DNA of 64,000 bases from Agapetus fuscipes (GCA_951799405.1 OX637335.1:21270342-21334341); one strand, 5' to 3'. Numbered from the stretch's first letter, positions 30,761 to 40,954 are shown. Translations and numbers: made by a program. Notes: a model not told the origin generated them from the letters alone.

Positions 30761-31248
30761 TCTTGACTTATAGGATGGTATGAGGCTGATCACCCATACT
30801 GTAAAAAAATGGTACACTTTGCCAATGTCACCCCTGTTTCAGGGAAGGTCGGCAAGAGTTCTTATGGTCATTTGAGATTGGGCTTGCATGTTGTAAGTCC
30901 ACATACAGCATGTCGCACGCTTAATAGTAAAGAGAAATAACTCGAAAATTGGGAAAATCGAGATTTGGTAATAAAACGCAAGAACAATGCGAGAAGAATA
31001 GGTAGAATGCGACAGCCGTTCAATTTGGACGAATATGACCGAGATGAAACATCGGTCGCCTTTTTCATCCCATACAAGTTGTACTGGTTGTCTGAACTTC
31101 AAACGTGATTTCCCAACATTCTTGTTTTTTGAGTTATTGCTCTTTATTATTAAACGTGCGATGTGTTAGCGAACTTTTACGTGTCTGCTTATGGGAATGC
31201 ATTCAATATGAATCTTAAATGTAAATCTTCGCTACTTATAATATAGAT
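30761..31248 (+). repeat. TTAGA-SINE split by MITE-247
   Basis: 5' part 30761-30909, 3' part 31165-31248. The undisturbed family sequence at the break is CAGCATGTGTTAGCG, which shows the duplicated ATGT directly. Confidence 0.9.
30914..31160. mobile_element. MITE-247, copy 2
   Basis: Exactly 247 bp, inserted in reverse relative to copy 1. Target duplication ATGT (30910-30913, 31161-31164). Confidence 0.95.
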
Positions 31249-31789
31249 GGCTTTATATACAAATGAAAAGTTAAATCTTCTCCTCAATAAGTTTCCGTGT
31301 CCTTAAATGGACTATGAATACACCAGATAAAAAAAAATATTTATTCATGAGAAGATGAATGAACAATGTATTAATTATTATTTAATCTTTGTTGCACATA
31401 TATATCAACATTATCAGTTGATTCACTAAGAATTCGATCTATATTTGCTGTCCATTGCTGAAATCTTGTAGATAGTAAATGGTAGATTTTATAAACATAG
31501 ATTGTACATAATTCTAATCAATTATTTGAAGCGAGAATCTACGAGAGTGGTTGGTACGTTTGGAGAGCAGTATTACCTATACCTCAATGTTGGCTCTACA
31601 GTTGTATGTTTATTCAATGAAATTGTATTTGCACAATCGACCAAACAATGGCCTGTTTTTTTATTCAATTGGAGTCTGTATTCGTCATAGCGATGACCTG
31701 AAATGACCTCGACGATGGATTTGCATAAATGATTCAGTCACCAAATGACGAATATTGAAAAAAAGGTTTTTGGTCTGGCTTTTTATGTA
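31249..31789. other. No recognised element
   Basis: AT-rich, unassigned. Confidence 0.4.
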
Positions 31790-31790
31790 C

Positions 31791-32041
31791 ATCTATAATC
31801 TATAGTCTAAGTTGCAAGGATATATTCATTTAAAGCTCTCAGATGTATGCCCACAAACCAACAAGTGTAGTTCGCGCCTACAAATGCTGAATGTGTACTT
31901 ACAAATAAAATCCAAACCTCAAATGAACATAAGCCCCACAACTTTTGCCGACCTTCCCTGAAACAGGGGTGACATTGGCAAAGTGAACCATTTTTTACAG
32001 TATGGGTGGTCAGCCTCATACCAACCTATAAGTCAAGGAAT
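31791..32041 (-). repeat. TTAGA-SINE, full length
   Basis: Very close to the copies at 3078-3335 and 39597-39848; all three share ACACTTGTTGGTTTGT-type bases, forming a subfamily. Confidence 0.9.
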
Positions 32042-32163
32042 GTAGGTATATATGACAAATTAGTAGTAAATAAGTATATAGTCTAAAAGTAGTAAATAAT
32101 CTACGTTAGGTACGTTTTTTTCTTCTACTTCTTCTTGAACCTCTTTAGTGATATTGTCTATAT

Positions 32164-32340
32164 CAGGGGTGTCCAACTCAAAATCGTGGCGGGCCGGATT
32201 TAGTACTTTTGTAATCGTGGCGGGCTAGAATTTTTGTTGTTGTACTTTTGTCCATAATAATTCTGTTGACGTTTTTTTTTATCAGTTTAAAGTCACATAT
32301 GCTAACGTTGAAAATACCGGACCGCAATACCAGCCGTTTA
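32164..32340 (+). mobile_element. hAT-type terminus, single end
   Basis: CAGGGGTGTCCAACTCAAAA, then TGGCGGGCCGG, is the familiar hAT end. GGCGGGC repeats at 32216. No matching right end was found before the LINE at 32345. Confidence 0.5.
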
Positions 32341-32344
32341 CCCT

Positions 32345-32840
32345 CCACTGTGTCCATCACACAACTGTAACTGTAACTGTTACTCTGTCGCCATTCCGCT
32401 AGGGGTGGCCAGAGCCTCTGCAGAGCTGCCTCCATTTTTTCCTATCCTTACATACCTCTTTCAATTCATTCATATCCATCACCTTTTTCATGCATTTTCT
32501 TCTTTTAAGCTCACTTCGTATATCCCATTCTTTCACAATATCCTCAATCTGATCCCTCCATACTTTTCTCGGTCATCCCTTACCTCTTTTTCCTTTCACA
32601 CTTCCTCTGCATACATATTTTGTCAGTCATCATCATTCATTCTTTCCACATGTCCAAACCATCTCATCATATTCTTTTGTACCTTAACTTTCACATCCTC
32701 TTTCAAATTGCATTCTTTCTTTACCCATTCATTCCTAACTCTATCCTTCAGAGTTTTTCCTGTCATGCTTCTCAAATGCTTCATTTCCACCGTACATACT
32801 CTTCTCATTTCGCTATCACAAAGTTCTGAAATATACCGCG
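32345..32840 (-). pseudogene. RTE-like LINE C-terminus and 3' end
   Basis: The minus strand encodes RRVCTVEMKHLRSMTGKTLK, DRVRNEWVKKECNL, VQKNMMRWFGHVERM, then a broken GKRGKGRPRKVW-like block and a KKWRQLC-like end. It closes with the shared 3' sequence (CTAGCGGAATGGCGACAGAG), which on this strand continues into CAGTTACAGTTACAG. Confidence 0.8.
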
Positions 32841-33390
32841 GGGTATAAACACTGTGTTGATTTATAGGCAGAGACCTTTTTAAATAATGTTTTCAGATTT
32901 GTACAACCATTAAAAAATTAAACACACATAGAGTTCGCTTTTGATGACTTGGTAAAATCAAAAGCGCTACAACAAATATGAAGTCTCTTTTATACCTGAT
33001 TTGAGTTGTAGATAGTTGATATGTACTTACAATTTACAAACATTGCTAATACTCGTAATATATTCCATTTGACGAATCGTCCATCATACGAAGCTCTATA
33101 CAAATAATGTCCACTCTTTGCCGACCAATGTTAGTATGAAACGAAACGAACCAACCCATTTTTTATTTAAGGATTAAAAGTGTATACAATGAGTTGTATG
33201 CACAGATCACGGAATAAAGTTGTATGTAACATCGTTCTCGAAATAGGATTCGTTTACAAAGTGGGAATTTTGACTTTTCGACATAATCCTTGGGAAAGAC
33301 AGTGCTAGCAAAGGTTGATTAAGGACGCCAATACCAAAGACCAGCTATCCAATTGTGGTGATGATGATGATTATGATATGAAATATACGA
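32841..33390. other. No recognised element
   Basis: Unassigned. Confidence 0.4.
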
Positions 33391-33391
33391 C

Positions 33392-33462
33392 GAATTTTAA
33401 TCTAATGGATAATGCTTCGGAATCGCAAACGAAAGTAGTGGGTTCGATTCCTGTACAAAAAA
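33392..33462 (+). pseudogene. tRNA-Arg-like sequence
   Basis: A-box-like TCTAATGGATAATGCTTCGG and B box GTGGGTTCGATTCCTG with tRNA-like spacing. The TAATGGATAA pattern is typical of tRNA-Arg. No paired acceptor stem or clean anticodon stem is evident, so it is a pseudogene or the head of a SINE. Confidence 0.55.
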
Positions 33463-33640
33463 AAATGCTGGGCTAAAAATATCACCTGATTTTACAAAAA
33501 AACTACATGTGCTATTCTGTTAAATTCCTTAAACTTAGGATATCCGTACAAGTCCGAGAACGCTAGCGCTTGCGAAAGAACTCCATAGATAAAAAATCAC
33601 AGTATACCTTATTTTTGGACACGAATCCTTGTTGAATCAC

Positions 33641-33902
33641 GGTTCCTTGACTTATAGGTTGTTATGCGGCTGACCACCCATAATGTAAAAATTGGTTCAC
33701 TTTGCCAATGTCACCTCTGTTTCAGGGAAGGACGGCAAGAGTTGCAAGGCTTATGTTCATTTGAGATTGGGTTTTTATATTGTAGGTCCACATGCGGCAT
33801 GTGTTAGCGCGAAATTATACATATCTGCTTGTGGGAATACATTTAATATAAAACTTAAATGATATATATCTTTGCAGCTTAGATTAGATTAGATTAGATT
33901 AG
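33641..33902 (+). repeat. TTAGA-SINE, full length
   Basis: GGTTCCTTGACTTATAGG to GCAGCTTAGATTAGATTAGA with four clean tail units. Confidence 0.9.
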
Positions 33903-33955
33903 AATCGCCAGCTTGGCGCCTTAAGCTCGTTAGGAATTTAGCAGAATAGCGCTTC

Positions 33956-34012
33956 AGATCCATCCAGCCTTACATCAACTGGATCTGACTTGAGAATTGG
34001 CGCTTTTAAACT
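33956..34012 (+). repeat. SINE-C internal fragment
   Basis: ATCCATCCAGCCTTACATCA and GAGAATTGGCGCTTTT. Confidence 0.55.
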
Positions 34013-34491
34013 TCAAATGTTAGGTGGGCCTCAATCAACCTATATAATATTTTAAGGAACATTGTTTTTGTATGGTATTTTTGATGTTTATATTTGCATA
34101 AATTGAATATTATTTTAATGGTACGTTTATACAATTAAATTTAAATGTTTTCATTAAGACATACATAATAATTTATAACCCCACGCTTCTATATAATCGT
34201 GGGCTACTTGAAATAAATGTTTGGCCATTGAGATTTTTAATATAATATGTGAATTAAAACATTGAATTTTAAAGTTTTTCTATGTAAGTTTTATAAACAT
34301 AATTTTGCTAATGATTTTTTGTTATGCTCGATTATTTTTTCATTTTTAATTAATACTATTGAGTAAAAAATTTACATAATATCGTGTGTATCAACATATC
34401 AACGTTTCTATGGAGTCGTATCCTACCTCGCAAGAAAACGTATCTTCTACGGCAAAGAGGCACAAATTCAAATCATCTCTTAAGTGCTTGT
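34013..34491. other. No recognised element
   Basis: AT-rich. Confidence 0.4.
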
Positions 34492-34745
34492 TTGTCTTAT
34501 GTCCATTAGAGGTAATTTCGCATGAGCAATGTTTGTATATGTACAGGACTATTGTGTGTTATGAAAAGTGGCAATTGATTTAAAAAATACAAGTATTTAA
34601 ATTAACTCTAACATTATCGTGTTTTACATTTTTCTTTAGCTCAAATCGTGTAGAATGTGATTAATAAGACAGTTTGATTGAAAGGTGATCTTTGAATCAA
34701 ATGGCAGGTAAACCAAACACACACTAGGGGGACGAACTGTCAGAA
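34492..34745 (+). repeat. Dispersed repeat 'GAGCAATG'
   Basis: Longest copy: CATTAGAGGTAATTTCGCAT, GAGCAATGTTTGTATATGTA, AACTCTAACATTATCGTG, CGTGTAGAATGTGATTAATA, AACACACACTAGGGGGACG. Confidence 0.55.
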
Positions 34746-34904
34746 AAAGTTGTTGTCGCTCATGATCGAAGATTATAATACATAAGCTGAATTTAAGCCT
34801 TGAATCTACATTTTTTTCTCTTCGTAAAATCCGATTTTAATTCTATCCAAAAGTCTAAATCGACCGTTATTTTCATTGAAAATTATCAGTGAATAAATAT
34901 ATAA

Positions 34905-34990
34905 ATTATCGATAACAACTCTACCCCCTGTTTCGTGGAAGGGCGGCAAAATTTACAAAGTATAAGGTTGATTTAGGATTCGGATATCTT
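34905..34990 (+). repeat. TTAGA-SINE, internal relic
   Basis: CCCCCTGTTTCGTGGAAGGG and CGGCAAAATTTACAAAGT match the middle of the family. Confidence 0.4.
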
Positions 34991-35297
34991 CCTGTAAATA
35001 CATTTTAATTTTATCTCTATGTTTGAGTATGCCAGAGTCGAGTTTCAGGAAGTCCTTGGAATAAACAGGTACAGATTGTACTAGATATATGTATAATTAT
35101 TTTTAATTTGCAAGAATCCTCTCAAAAATATATATATTTTGAAGTTTATAATAGTGAACCCTTTTGGCAAACCAGATAGTCACTAGAAATATGTTGAAGA
35201 ATGTAGAACTTGAACAAACAGGGACGTGCACAGTATTTCAAGCATGGGTAGGGTTTTCCGGTTTCTTGAAGAACATTAACGAAATACATACATCCTC

Positions 35298-35540
35298 AAT
35301 CTCAGTTACAAAGTTATATTAACATTTAAAATTCATATGAAATGCATGCACACAAATAGAGACGTGTAAGTTCGCGCTACAAACGATGAATTTTCAATTA
35401 CAATTCAAAAACCAAACCTCAAATGAACACGCACTCTGCAACTTTTGCCGACATTTTCTGACCCAGGGGTGACATCGGAAAAGGGAACCAGTTTTTACAG
35501 TATGTGTGGTCAGCCTCATACCAACTTATACGTCATGGGA
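35298..35540 (-). repeat. TTAGA-SINE, diverged
   Basis: TTACAAAGTTATATTAACAT at the tail side, CATACCAACTTATACGTCA at the head. Confidence 0.75.
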
Positions 35541-35815
35541 TTCATTGCACAAATGTGTGCAAGTGCAAAATTATGCAAATGTTTTCGTAAAATCTACGGA
35601 TTTTTTTATAATAAATTAAGTACGACAACAGTTATTGGCCTTTATCGACAATTCTCCACTGGCAAAGGTACTCCTAGTTTGACCTAAAATGTACTAGATA
35701 GATTATAAAATGTGATAGTGTGTTGTAGGCGGAACTCGAAAAGCAGAAAAAATAATTGAAAAAACATTGCTCTTTATAGATGTGTAGTTCACCATCAGAC
35801 ACTTCATGATAAAGT

Positions 35816-35955
35816 GCGAGGAAATGCTAAAAAGAGCACGAAGAGCAAGAAAGAGCTAAAAAAAACTAAAAAGAGTTCAAAAGAGCATGAAAGAGCTACA
35901 AAGAGCACGAAAGAGCTAGAAAAAGTAAAAAAAAAAGGGCTAAAAAGAGCAAAAG
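35816..35955. repeat. Purine-rich degenerate tandem repeat
   Basis: Irregular repetition of AAAGAGCACG / AAAGAGCTA / AAAAAGAGC with a period near 9-10 bp and an almost pure A/G composition on one strand. Confidence 0.75.
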
Positions 35956-36261
35956 GGTTGTATTTTTCAAGTTGATTTCCTGAATTTCTGGACCGGATGC
36001 GTAAAGAGCAAGCATTGCAGCCGGGAGAGCCAACTTGCGACAGCTTAGGGGACTGTTGAAGAGATTTACTGCGACAATGCTCTTTGAATGTGCTCTCGAA
36101 ATTGGCAACGTAGCAAATATATGGAACGGAACGACAGACCATCAGTGTTAGCAGTTTATTCGCCGAAAAACGCTTTTCCGGATTGTATTGATCAATTTTT
36201 CAATATAATATGCCAGAATTGTAGATTCGGATTTTACCATCTACATATTATCTACAATCTA

Positions 36262-36560
36262 TTATCTTTAATCTAAGTTGCAAAGATATATTAACAATTA
36301 AAATTAATATTAAATGCATGCCCAAAACAGACACTTGTAAGTTCGCGCTTACGAATGCTACATGTGTACTTACAAATTAAAATACAAACCTAACATGAAC
36401 ATAAACTCTGCAACGTTTGCCGACCTTCTCTGAAAAAGGGTAGACATCGGATGTAAAGCGAACCATTTTGTACAGTTTGGGTGGTCAATGGCACCCATGT
36501 TTCTGGAAAAGACGGAAAGCGTTGCAGGGCTTATGTTTATATGAAATTTGGGTTTTACTG
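36262..36560. repeat. TTAGA-SINE minus copy joined to a plus fragment
   Basis: 36262-36486 is a minus-strand copy. At 36487 the sequence switches to plus-strand family sequence from the AATGGCACCCATGTTTCTGG block to about GGGTTTTACTG. Confidence 0.65.
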
Positions 36561-36565
36561 TTACA

Positions 36566-36650
36566 ATAAAAAATAAAATACCGGCAAGCCTTACTCAGCC
36601 TTCACAAGAAATGAGAAGCAACACCCTCGGGAGCTGGAAACCACTCACGG
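36566..36650 (+). repeat. SINE-B internal fragment
   Basis: ATACCGGCAAGCCTTACTCA and CCCTCGGGAGCTGG. Confidence 0.7.
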
Positions 36651-36678
36651 ATGTATAACTCACGACTTATATTATTAT

Positions 36679-36910
36679 TCCTTGACTTATAGGTTGGTAT
36701 GAGGCTGACCACCCATACTGTAAAAAATAGTTCACTTTGCCAATGTCACCCTTTTTTCAGGAAAGGTCGGCAAGAGTTGCAGGGCTTATGTTCATTTAAG
36801 ATAAGTTTTTATATTGAAGGTCCATATTCAGCATGTGTTAACATGTCTGCTTGTGGGAATGCGTTTAATATGAATCTTAAATGGTATATATCTTTGCAGC
36901 TTAGATTTAG
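36679..36910 (+). repeat. TTAGA-SINE, full length
   Basis: TTCCTTGACTTATAGGTTGG to GCAGCTTAGATTTAG. Followed at once by a tRNA-like stretch (36911-36965, minus) resembling a SINE-C head. Confidence 0.85.
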
Positions 36911-36965
36911 ACCTCTCGTTTACGAGTCTTTACTGTTAACCACTAGACTACGGCACTGTCTGTTG

Positions 36966-37660
36966 ATAGTTGAGGAATTGCCTATTCAATTTCTCATAGT
37001 CATCCAATCCAATACTGGTGATAAACATAAAATAAGCAATCTTATAAAAAAAATACAATATTTTTGGGTACAAAATATCCAAAGAAAATCTCAGTACCTA
37101 CCGCAAGTATAAAATTTTCCGTTTAACTTAACGTAGCCTGTTTGTATGGAAACTAAAACAGTACCTCTAGAGAGTACTCAATTTTTCATACATTTTTTTG
37201 AGAACTATATTGTAGAGTTTAAACGAAAAGCTTCATACTTGAGGTTTACTCTCTCGCTGGCTTCCAAATCAGTTGGTTATGTGCTAACATCAGAAATGAT
37301 TCATATACAATCAAAGTTAGCAATCTAAGATTTTTTTCGTAAATGAAATAAATACATACAAATGCTGTAAATCGCTTTCTGATCATTTACATATATTTCT
37401 GTCATTATTAAAAAATATCCTACATCGCTGTATTTGGTTCTGTAGAGCTCGAATGTCGTATTTGCCTGGAGCGGTTTCATATTTCATAGGGAATCGACTG
37501 CCTTTGAAATGGGAGTACGACGAAAATATAATAACTTATGGATTTGTAGCAAAGATTCGATGACGCGATCTTATTTAGGGAGATGCGACACTTATTATGG
37601 AAACGAAATGTTTATGTTCGGATCCTGAATTTTTATTATGTTTTGCGGCTTTTTGTATAA
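36966..37660. other. No recognised element
   Basis: AT-rich. Confidence 0.4.
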
Positions 37661-37673
37661 TCTAAGTTGCAAA

Positions 37674-37935
37674 CATAACTAAGCTACACATAATGTGTCA
37701 CTTCTTGGCTGCGTTATCCCTGATACTGTCGCATGTGACGATTCGGGATCTATTTATTTTTACAGGTAAGGGGGCCGGCCTGACACCAACCACTTTCAGT
37801 TGCAATGGGGGCTAGTTCTCATTTATTGTGGAGGCTCAATCTACAATAGACACCTAAACGGGACACCCTCGGTGGGGATCGAACTCTTGCTCTCGGCATG
37901 CAATGCAAGCATTCTACCAACTGATCTATCGGCCG
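37674..37935 (-). repeat. SINE-B of a SINE-C/SINE-B dimer
   Basis: Minus strand: head GGCCGATAGATCAGTTGGTA, B box GAGTTCGATCCCC, 3' end TGTGTAGCTTAGTT. The head follows the SINE-C sequence with only a short A run between. Confidence 0.85.
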
Positions 37936-37936
37936 G

Positions 37937-38372
37937 ACTTTTTACGGGCTTGGTCGTAGCTAGAAAGCGCTAATTTTCAAGCAAGACCCACTTGCTGTAA
38001 GGCTGTGTGGACCTTTGGTGACCGGTCTTTGGTAAAAGTTTATGAATTTTTCAACCCAGCGAAGAGCATATTATTAGAAAGTATAAATGGTAGTTCCTTG
38101 ACTTATAGGTTGGTATGCGGCTGACCACCCATGCTTTTAAAATGGTTCACTTTGCCAATGTCACCCCTGTTTCAGGGAAGGACGGCAAGAGTTGCAGGGT
38201 GTAGGTATGTCCATTTGAGATTTGGTTTATATGTTGTAGGTTCACATGAGACATGTGCAAACGCGAACATGTACGTGTCTGGTTGTGAGAATGCATGTAA
38301 TGTGAATCTCCAATGTAACATATCTTTGCAACTTAGATTAGATTAGAATGGTATATTTTTGTGCTCCGCCTT
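37937..38372 (-). repeat. SINE-C split by TTAGA-SINE
   Basis: Body 37937-38092 and the continuation 38347-38372 (AATGGTATATTTTTGTGCTC, then CGCC). The intact order is visible in the copy at 39302-39545. The tRNA-like head is lost beyond 38372. Confidence 0.85.
38093..38346 (+). repeat. TTAGA-SINE, reference copy with target duplication AATGGTA
   Basis: Defines the family boundaries: GTTCCTTGACTTATAGG to CTTAGATTAGATTAG, 254 bp, flanked by AATGGTA at 38086-38092 and 38347-38353. Order of blocks: GGTTGGTATGCGGCTGACCA, AATGGTTCACTTTGCCAATG, CACCCCTGTTTCAGGGAAGG, CGGCAAGAGTTGCAGG, TTCACATGAGACATG, GTGTCTGGTTGTGAG, ATATCTTTGCAACTTAG. No open frame of note. The direct duplication with a short repeat tail is the mark of LINE-driven retroposition. 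A weak A-box-like TAGGTTGGTATG and B-box-like GGTTCACTTTGCC could be a remnant Pol III promoter, but the head matches no tRNA, 5S or 7SL I recognise. Confidence 0.95.
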
Positions 38373-38475
38373 AGATATAGATTAATAATACAATAATACC
38401 TACCTACATAAATGTAGCTGTAACTCTACCAAAAGTAGATATTTGTTTTCTTACAAATATTTTTTTCATGTACAT

Positions 38476-38577
38476 GTATGTAACAATATTTTAAAATGTA
38501 TTTTTTTCTTTTCAGGTATGTATTGCGTATGTAACAATATTTTAAAATGTATTTTTTTCTTTTCAGGTATGTATTGC
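38476..38577 (+). promoter_or_regulatory. Duplicated recursive-splice-like site
   Basis: TTTTTTTCTTTTCAG|GTATGTA occurs at 38515/38516 and again at 38566/38567, in a 51-bp tandem duplication with TAACAATATTTTAAAATGTA upstream. A strong acceptor fused directly to a strong donor is the structure of a zero-length exon used in recursive splicing of long insect introns. Strand agrees with the candidate exon at 13489. Confidence 0.4.
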
Positions 38578-38579
38578 AT

Positions 38580-39030
38580 TTTCAATCATCCCTTCGCATT
38601 CTTAAAAGGGTAAGTTCATCATATTTTTTAATTGTTTACTTTCTTAAACTACCAGATAATTAATTACAACTAAAATGAGCAAAAAACCCACCATTTCCTG
38701 TTTACTAATTATTTCATTCCAGTACATTAACATATACGAGGCTTTAATTGCGTAATTCACATATTTTCCCCGTTGCGTAGACAGTCATACTTGACTGGCA
38801 ATTTTGCGTGTATCTGCTCTGGTTAGTAAATTTTAAAAAGCATCTATTTTCATTACAATTCATTGCTTTCATTCGTAAAGCGGTCGGCATATTTTTAAAT
38901 TCACATATTATGTTTTATTAACATTGTTTTTGTGGTTGAAAACCGTGGTTGAAAAACTATTGGATTTTTTTTCTAAATGTTTTGCTGTCTATCAAGTTGT
39001 AGCGCCGCTGATGAGTCTCAACTAGGGAAT
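38580..39030. other. AT-rich stretch, nothing recognised
   Basis: No element seen. Confidence 0.4.
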
Positions 39031-39120
39031 GCAATCTCGAGACGAGATCGCTAAGTCGAGATCTCGAGGGATCAGATATTCAATCTCGGCGAGATCTCGG
39101 CATTTTCGAGATCTCGAATG
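39020..39120. repeat. Palindrome cluster CGAGATCTCG
   Basis: TAGGGAATGCAATCTCGAGA opens a run with repeated CGAGATCTCG and GCGAGATCTCGGC palindromes. TAGGGAATGCAATC looks like a hAT-type terminus; no opposite end was found. Confidence 0.5.
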
Positions 39121-39178
39121 GATTTCAAAAAGTATTGTTTCAATTAGGTAACTAAAACATCATACTAGTTAGACTTTT

Positions 39179-39301
39179 AGTTAAAGTGGGGGTTTCCCAG
39201 CTCCCGGGGGGACTGGTTCTCATTTCTTGTGAAGGCTGAGTAAACCTTTGAGATCGAACCCTTGCTCTCGGCATAGAATGCAAGCATTCTACCAATTGAG
39301 C
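39179..39301 (-). repeat. SINE-B of a second SINE-C/SINE-B dimer
   Basis: Minus strand head GGTCGATAGCTCAATTGGTA, then GAGAGCAAGGGTTCGATC, to CTGGGAAACCCCCACTTT. The middle of the element has a deletion. Confidence 0.85.
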
Positions 39302-39545
39302 TATCGACCTTTTTACGAGCTTGATCGTTGTCGCTACAAAGCGCCAATTCTCAAGCAAGACCCAGTTGCTGTAAGGCTGGATGGACCTTTGGTGACCGGT
39401 CATTGGTAAAGGTTTTATGAATTTTTCAACCCAGCGAAGAGCAAATTTGAAAATATAAATGGTATATTTTTTGTGCTCCGCCGGGAATCGAACCCATAAC
39501 CTTCCCATTCAGAGTCCGAAGTGTTACCACTGAGCTATGGACCGG
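39302..39545 (-). repeat. SINE-C, full length
   Basis: Minus strand: GACCGGTCCATAGCTCAGTG, B box ATGGGTTCGATTCCCGG, CTCCGCC-complement GGCGGAGCACAAAAAA, TTTATATTTTCAAATTTGCT, CAGCCTTACAGCAACTGGGT, ending in CAAGCTCGTAAAAAGG, where SINE-B begins. Confidence 0.9.
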
Positions 39546-39596
39546 TCTAACACTTTGAAAATTCATATTTATTAAAATTTTTAATTTTAACGATCT

Positions 39597-39848
39597 ATAA
39601 TAATAATCTATAATCTAAGTTGCAAGGATATATTCATTTAAAGCTCTCAGATGTATGCATACAAACCAACAAGTGTAGTTCGCGCTTACAAATGCTGAAT
39701 GTGTACTTACAAATAAATCCAAACCTCAAATGAACATAAGCCCCACAACTTTTGCCGACCTTCCCTGAAACAGGGGTGACATTGGCAAAGTGAACCATTT
39801 TTTACAGTATGGGTGGTCAGCCTCATACCAACCTATAAGTCAAGGAAT
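39597..39848 (-). repeat. TTAGA-SINE, full length
   Basis: Same subfamily as 31791-32041. Confidence 0.9.
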
Positions 39849-40020
39849 ATGAATAATAAATTACATTTAAATATAAAAAAGAACAAAACCTTACAAAGAA
39901 ATCTATACAAAAAAAGTCAAAAATTTCCTATGCAAAAAAAATGTAGCAAATGAATACACCAACATTAGAAATCAACATTGCAGATTAGCCGCCACTTCTT
40001 CCTTCTTTCTTCTTCAACGA

Positions 40021-40090
40021 TCAAATCCAATAAAACACTGCTTTATTTTCACTTCTATATAATTTATTTTCAGTGTTTTATTGGATTTGA
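40021..40090. repeat. Short foldback with 20-bp perfect arms
   Basis: TCAAATCCAATAAAACACTG at 40021-40040 and its exact complement at 40071-40090, with a 30-bp AT-rich loop. Confidence 0.9.
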
Positions 40091-40950
40091 TACTTAAAAT
40101 TAAAAATATTAATAAATGATAATTTATTCATAAAAAGCCTTAACATTGAATGTATGAAGGATAAAACTTTTCTGCATTGAAGCTTTCGCGGCCGGTTCTT
40201 GTTGACACAATAGCCCGAATAAAGTGATTGTGTCAAAACTTTTATGCGTGTATACGTGCTGAATTAGGAAAATCAGTGTCTCACGCGTGGAGTGCCTGAC
40301 AACAACACGCAAAACTGACACGCATGAATGCGCATTTGTACAGGACATTTCGTTTTGTGTTCTGAATAAGCATAACGAGTTTGTAACATGAAAAATAAAG
40401 CACACACGTTCACACAAAAAGAAAAAACTGCTCCGAGTTTTTTATTTCTCCGCCAATGTTGGCTCGTGAATTCAGCGTCCGCTGTGGAGTTGCGCGCACC
40501 ACTCTTATGGGCCCTGTCCACGCCAATTAAAAACCTGGCCAACTATTATTTGCCCGCTGCCAGCGTCCCGACGGTCCATCAAGCAATTCTCACAACAATT
40601 TATCAACGAGATTTTGTTCCAAACTATCTAAAATAGATTTAGAGCATTTTTGAATTCAGAACTTTTTTTTTTCAGCGAGCAAATACATCGACTGCTTCAA
40701 GAAAGACAGCACTAAGTCAAAAAATATAGTTTTGCAGGAGAGCCAATTGAATGTTATTTATTCCAGGAGAACAACGCCTAAACTATTTTTTACATTAATT
40801 TATTAACGAATTGAAAAGAGATAGAAACACGGCTGTCATCTTGGAATGAAGATAATGATTTGTTACCTTCAGAAATGGAAATAGCTCAAAAACCTCAATT
40901 TCGGAGTTACTTCCTTTTTCCTTGGAGCAGTTGACATGATAGACTGACAA
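40091..40950. other. No recognised element
   Basis: Open frames of 82-97 codons overlap at 40124-40636 on both strands without a recognisable domain. Slightly richer in GC than its surroundings. Confidence 0.35.
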
Positions 40951-40954
40951 AGTG

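Noticed and set aside
30089..31102. Matching 62-105 codon frames at 30.1, 30.9 and 55.0 kb as a conserved gene
   Set aside because: They are the three copies of MITE-247, open by chance. The element has no transposase-like motif and the frames run past its ends into unrelated sequence.
32164..32340. A complete hAT element ending near 32340
   Set aside because: Only one terminus is visible. No inverted partner or 8-bp duplication was found.
32405..32848. 147-codon plus-strand frame rich in Ser/Phe/His
   Set aside because: It is the antisense of an RTE-like LINE C-terminus that is recognisable on the minus strand.
36699..37112. 137-codon frame and the similar 60-70 codon frames starting MRLTTHTVKN
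   Set aside because: They begin inside TTAGA-SINE at a conserved ATG, and most end within or just beyond the element. The frame is not conserved between subfamilies, so it is not coding.
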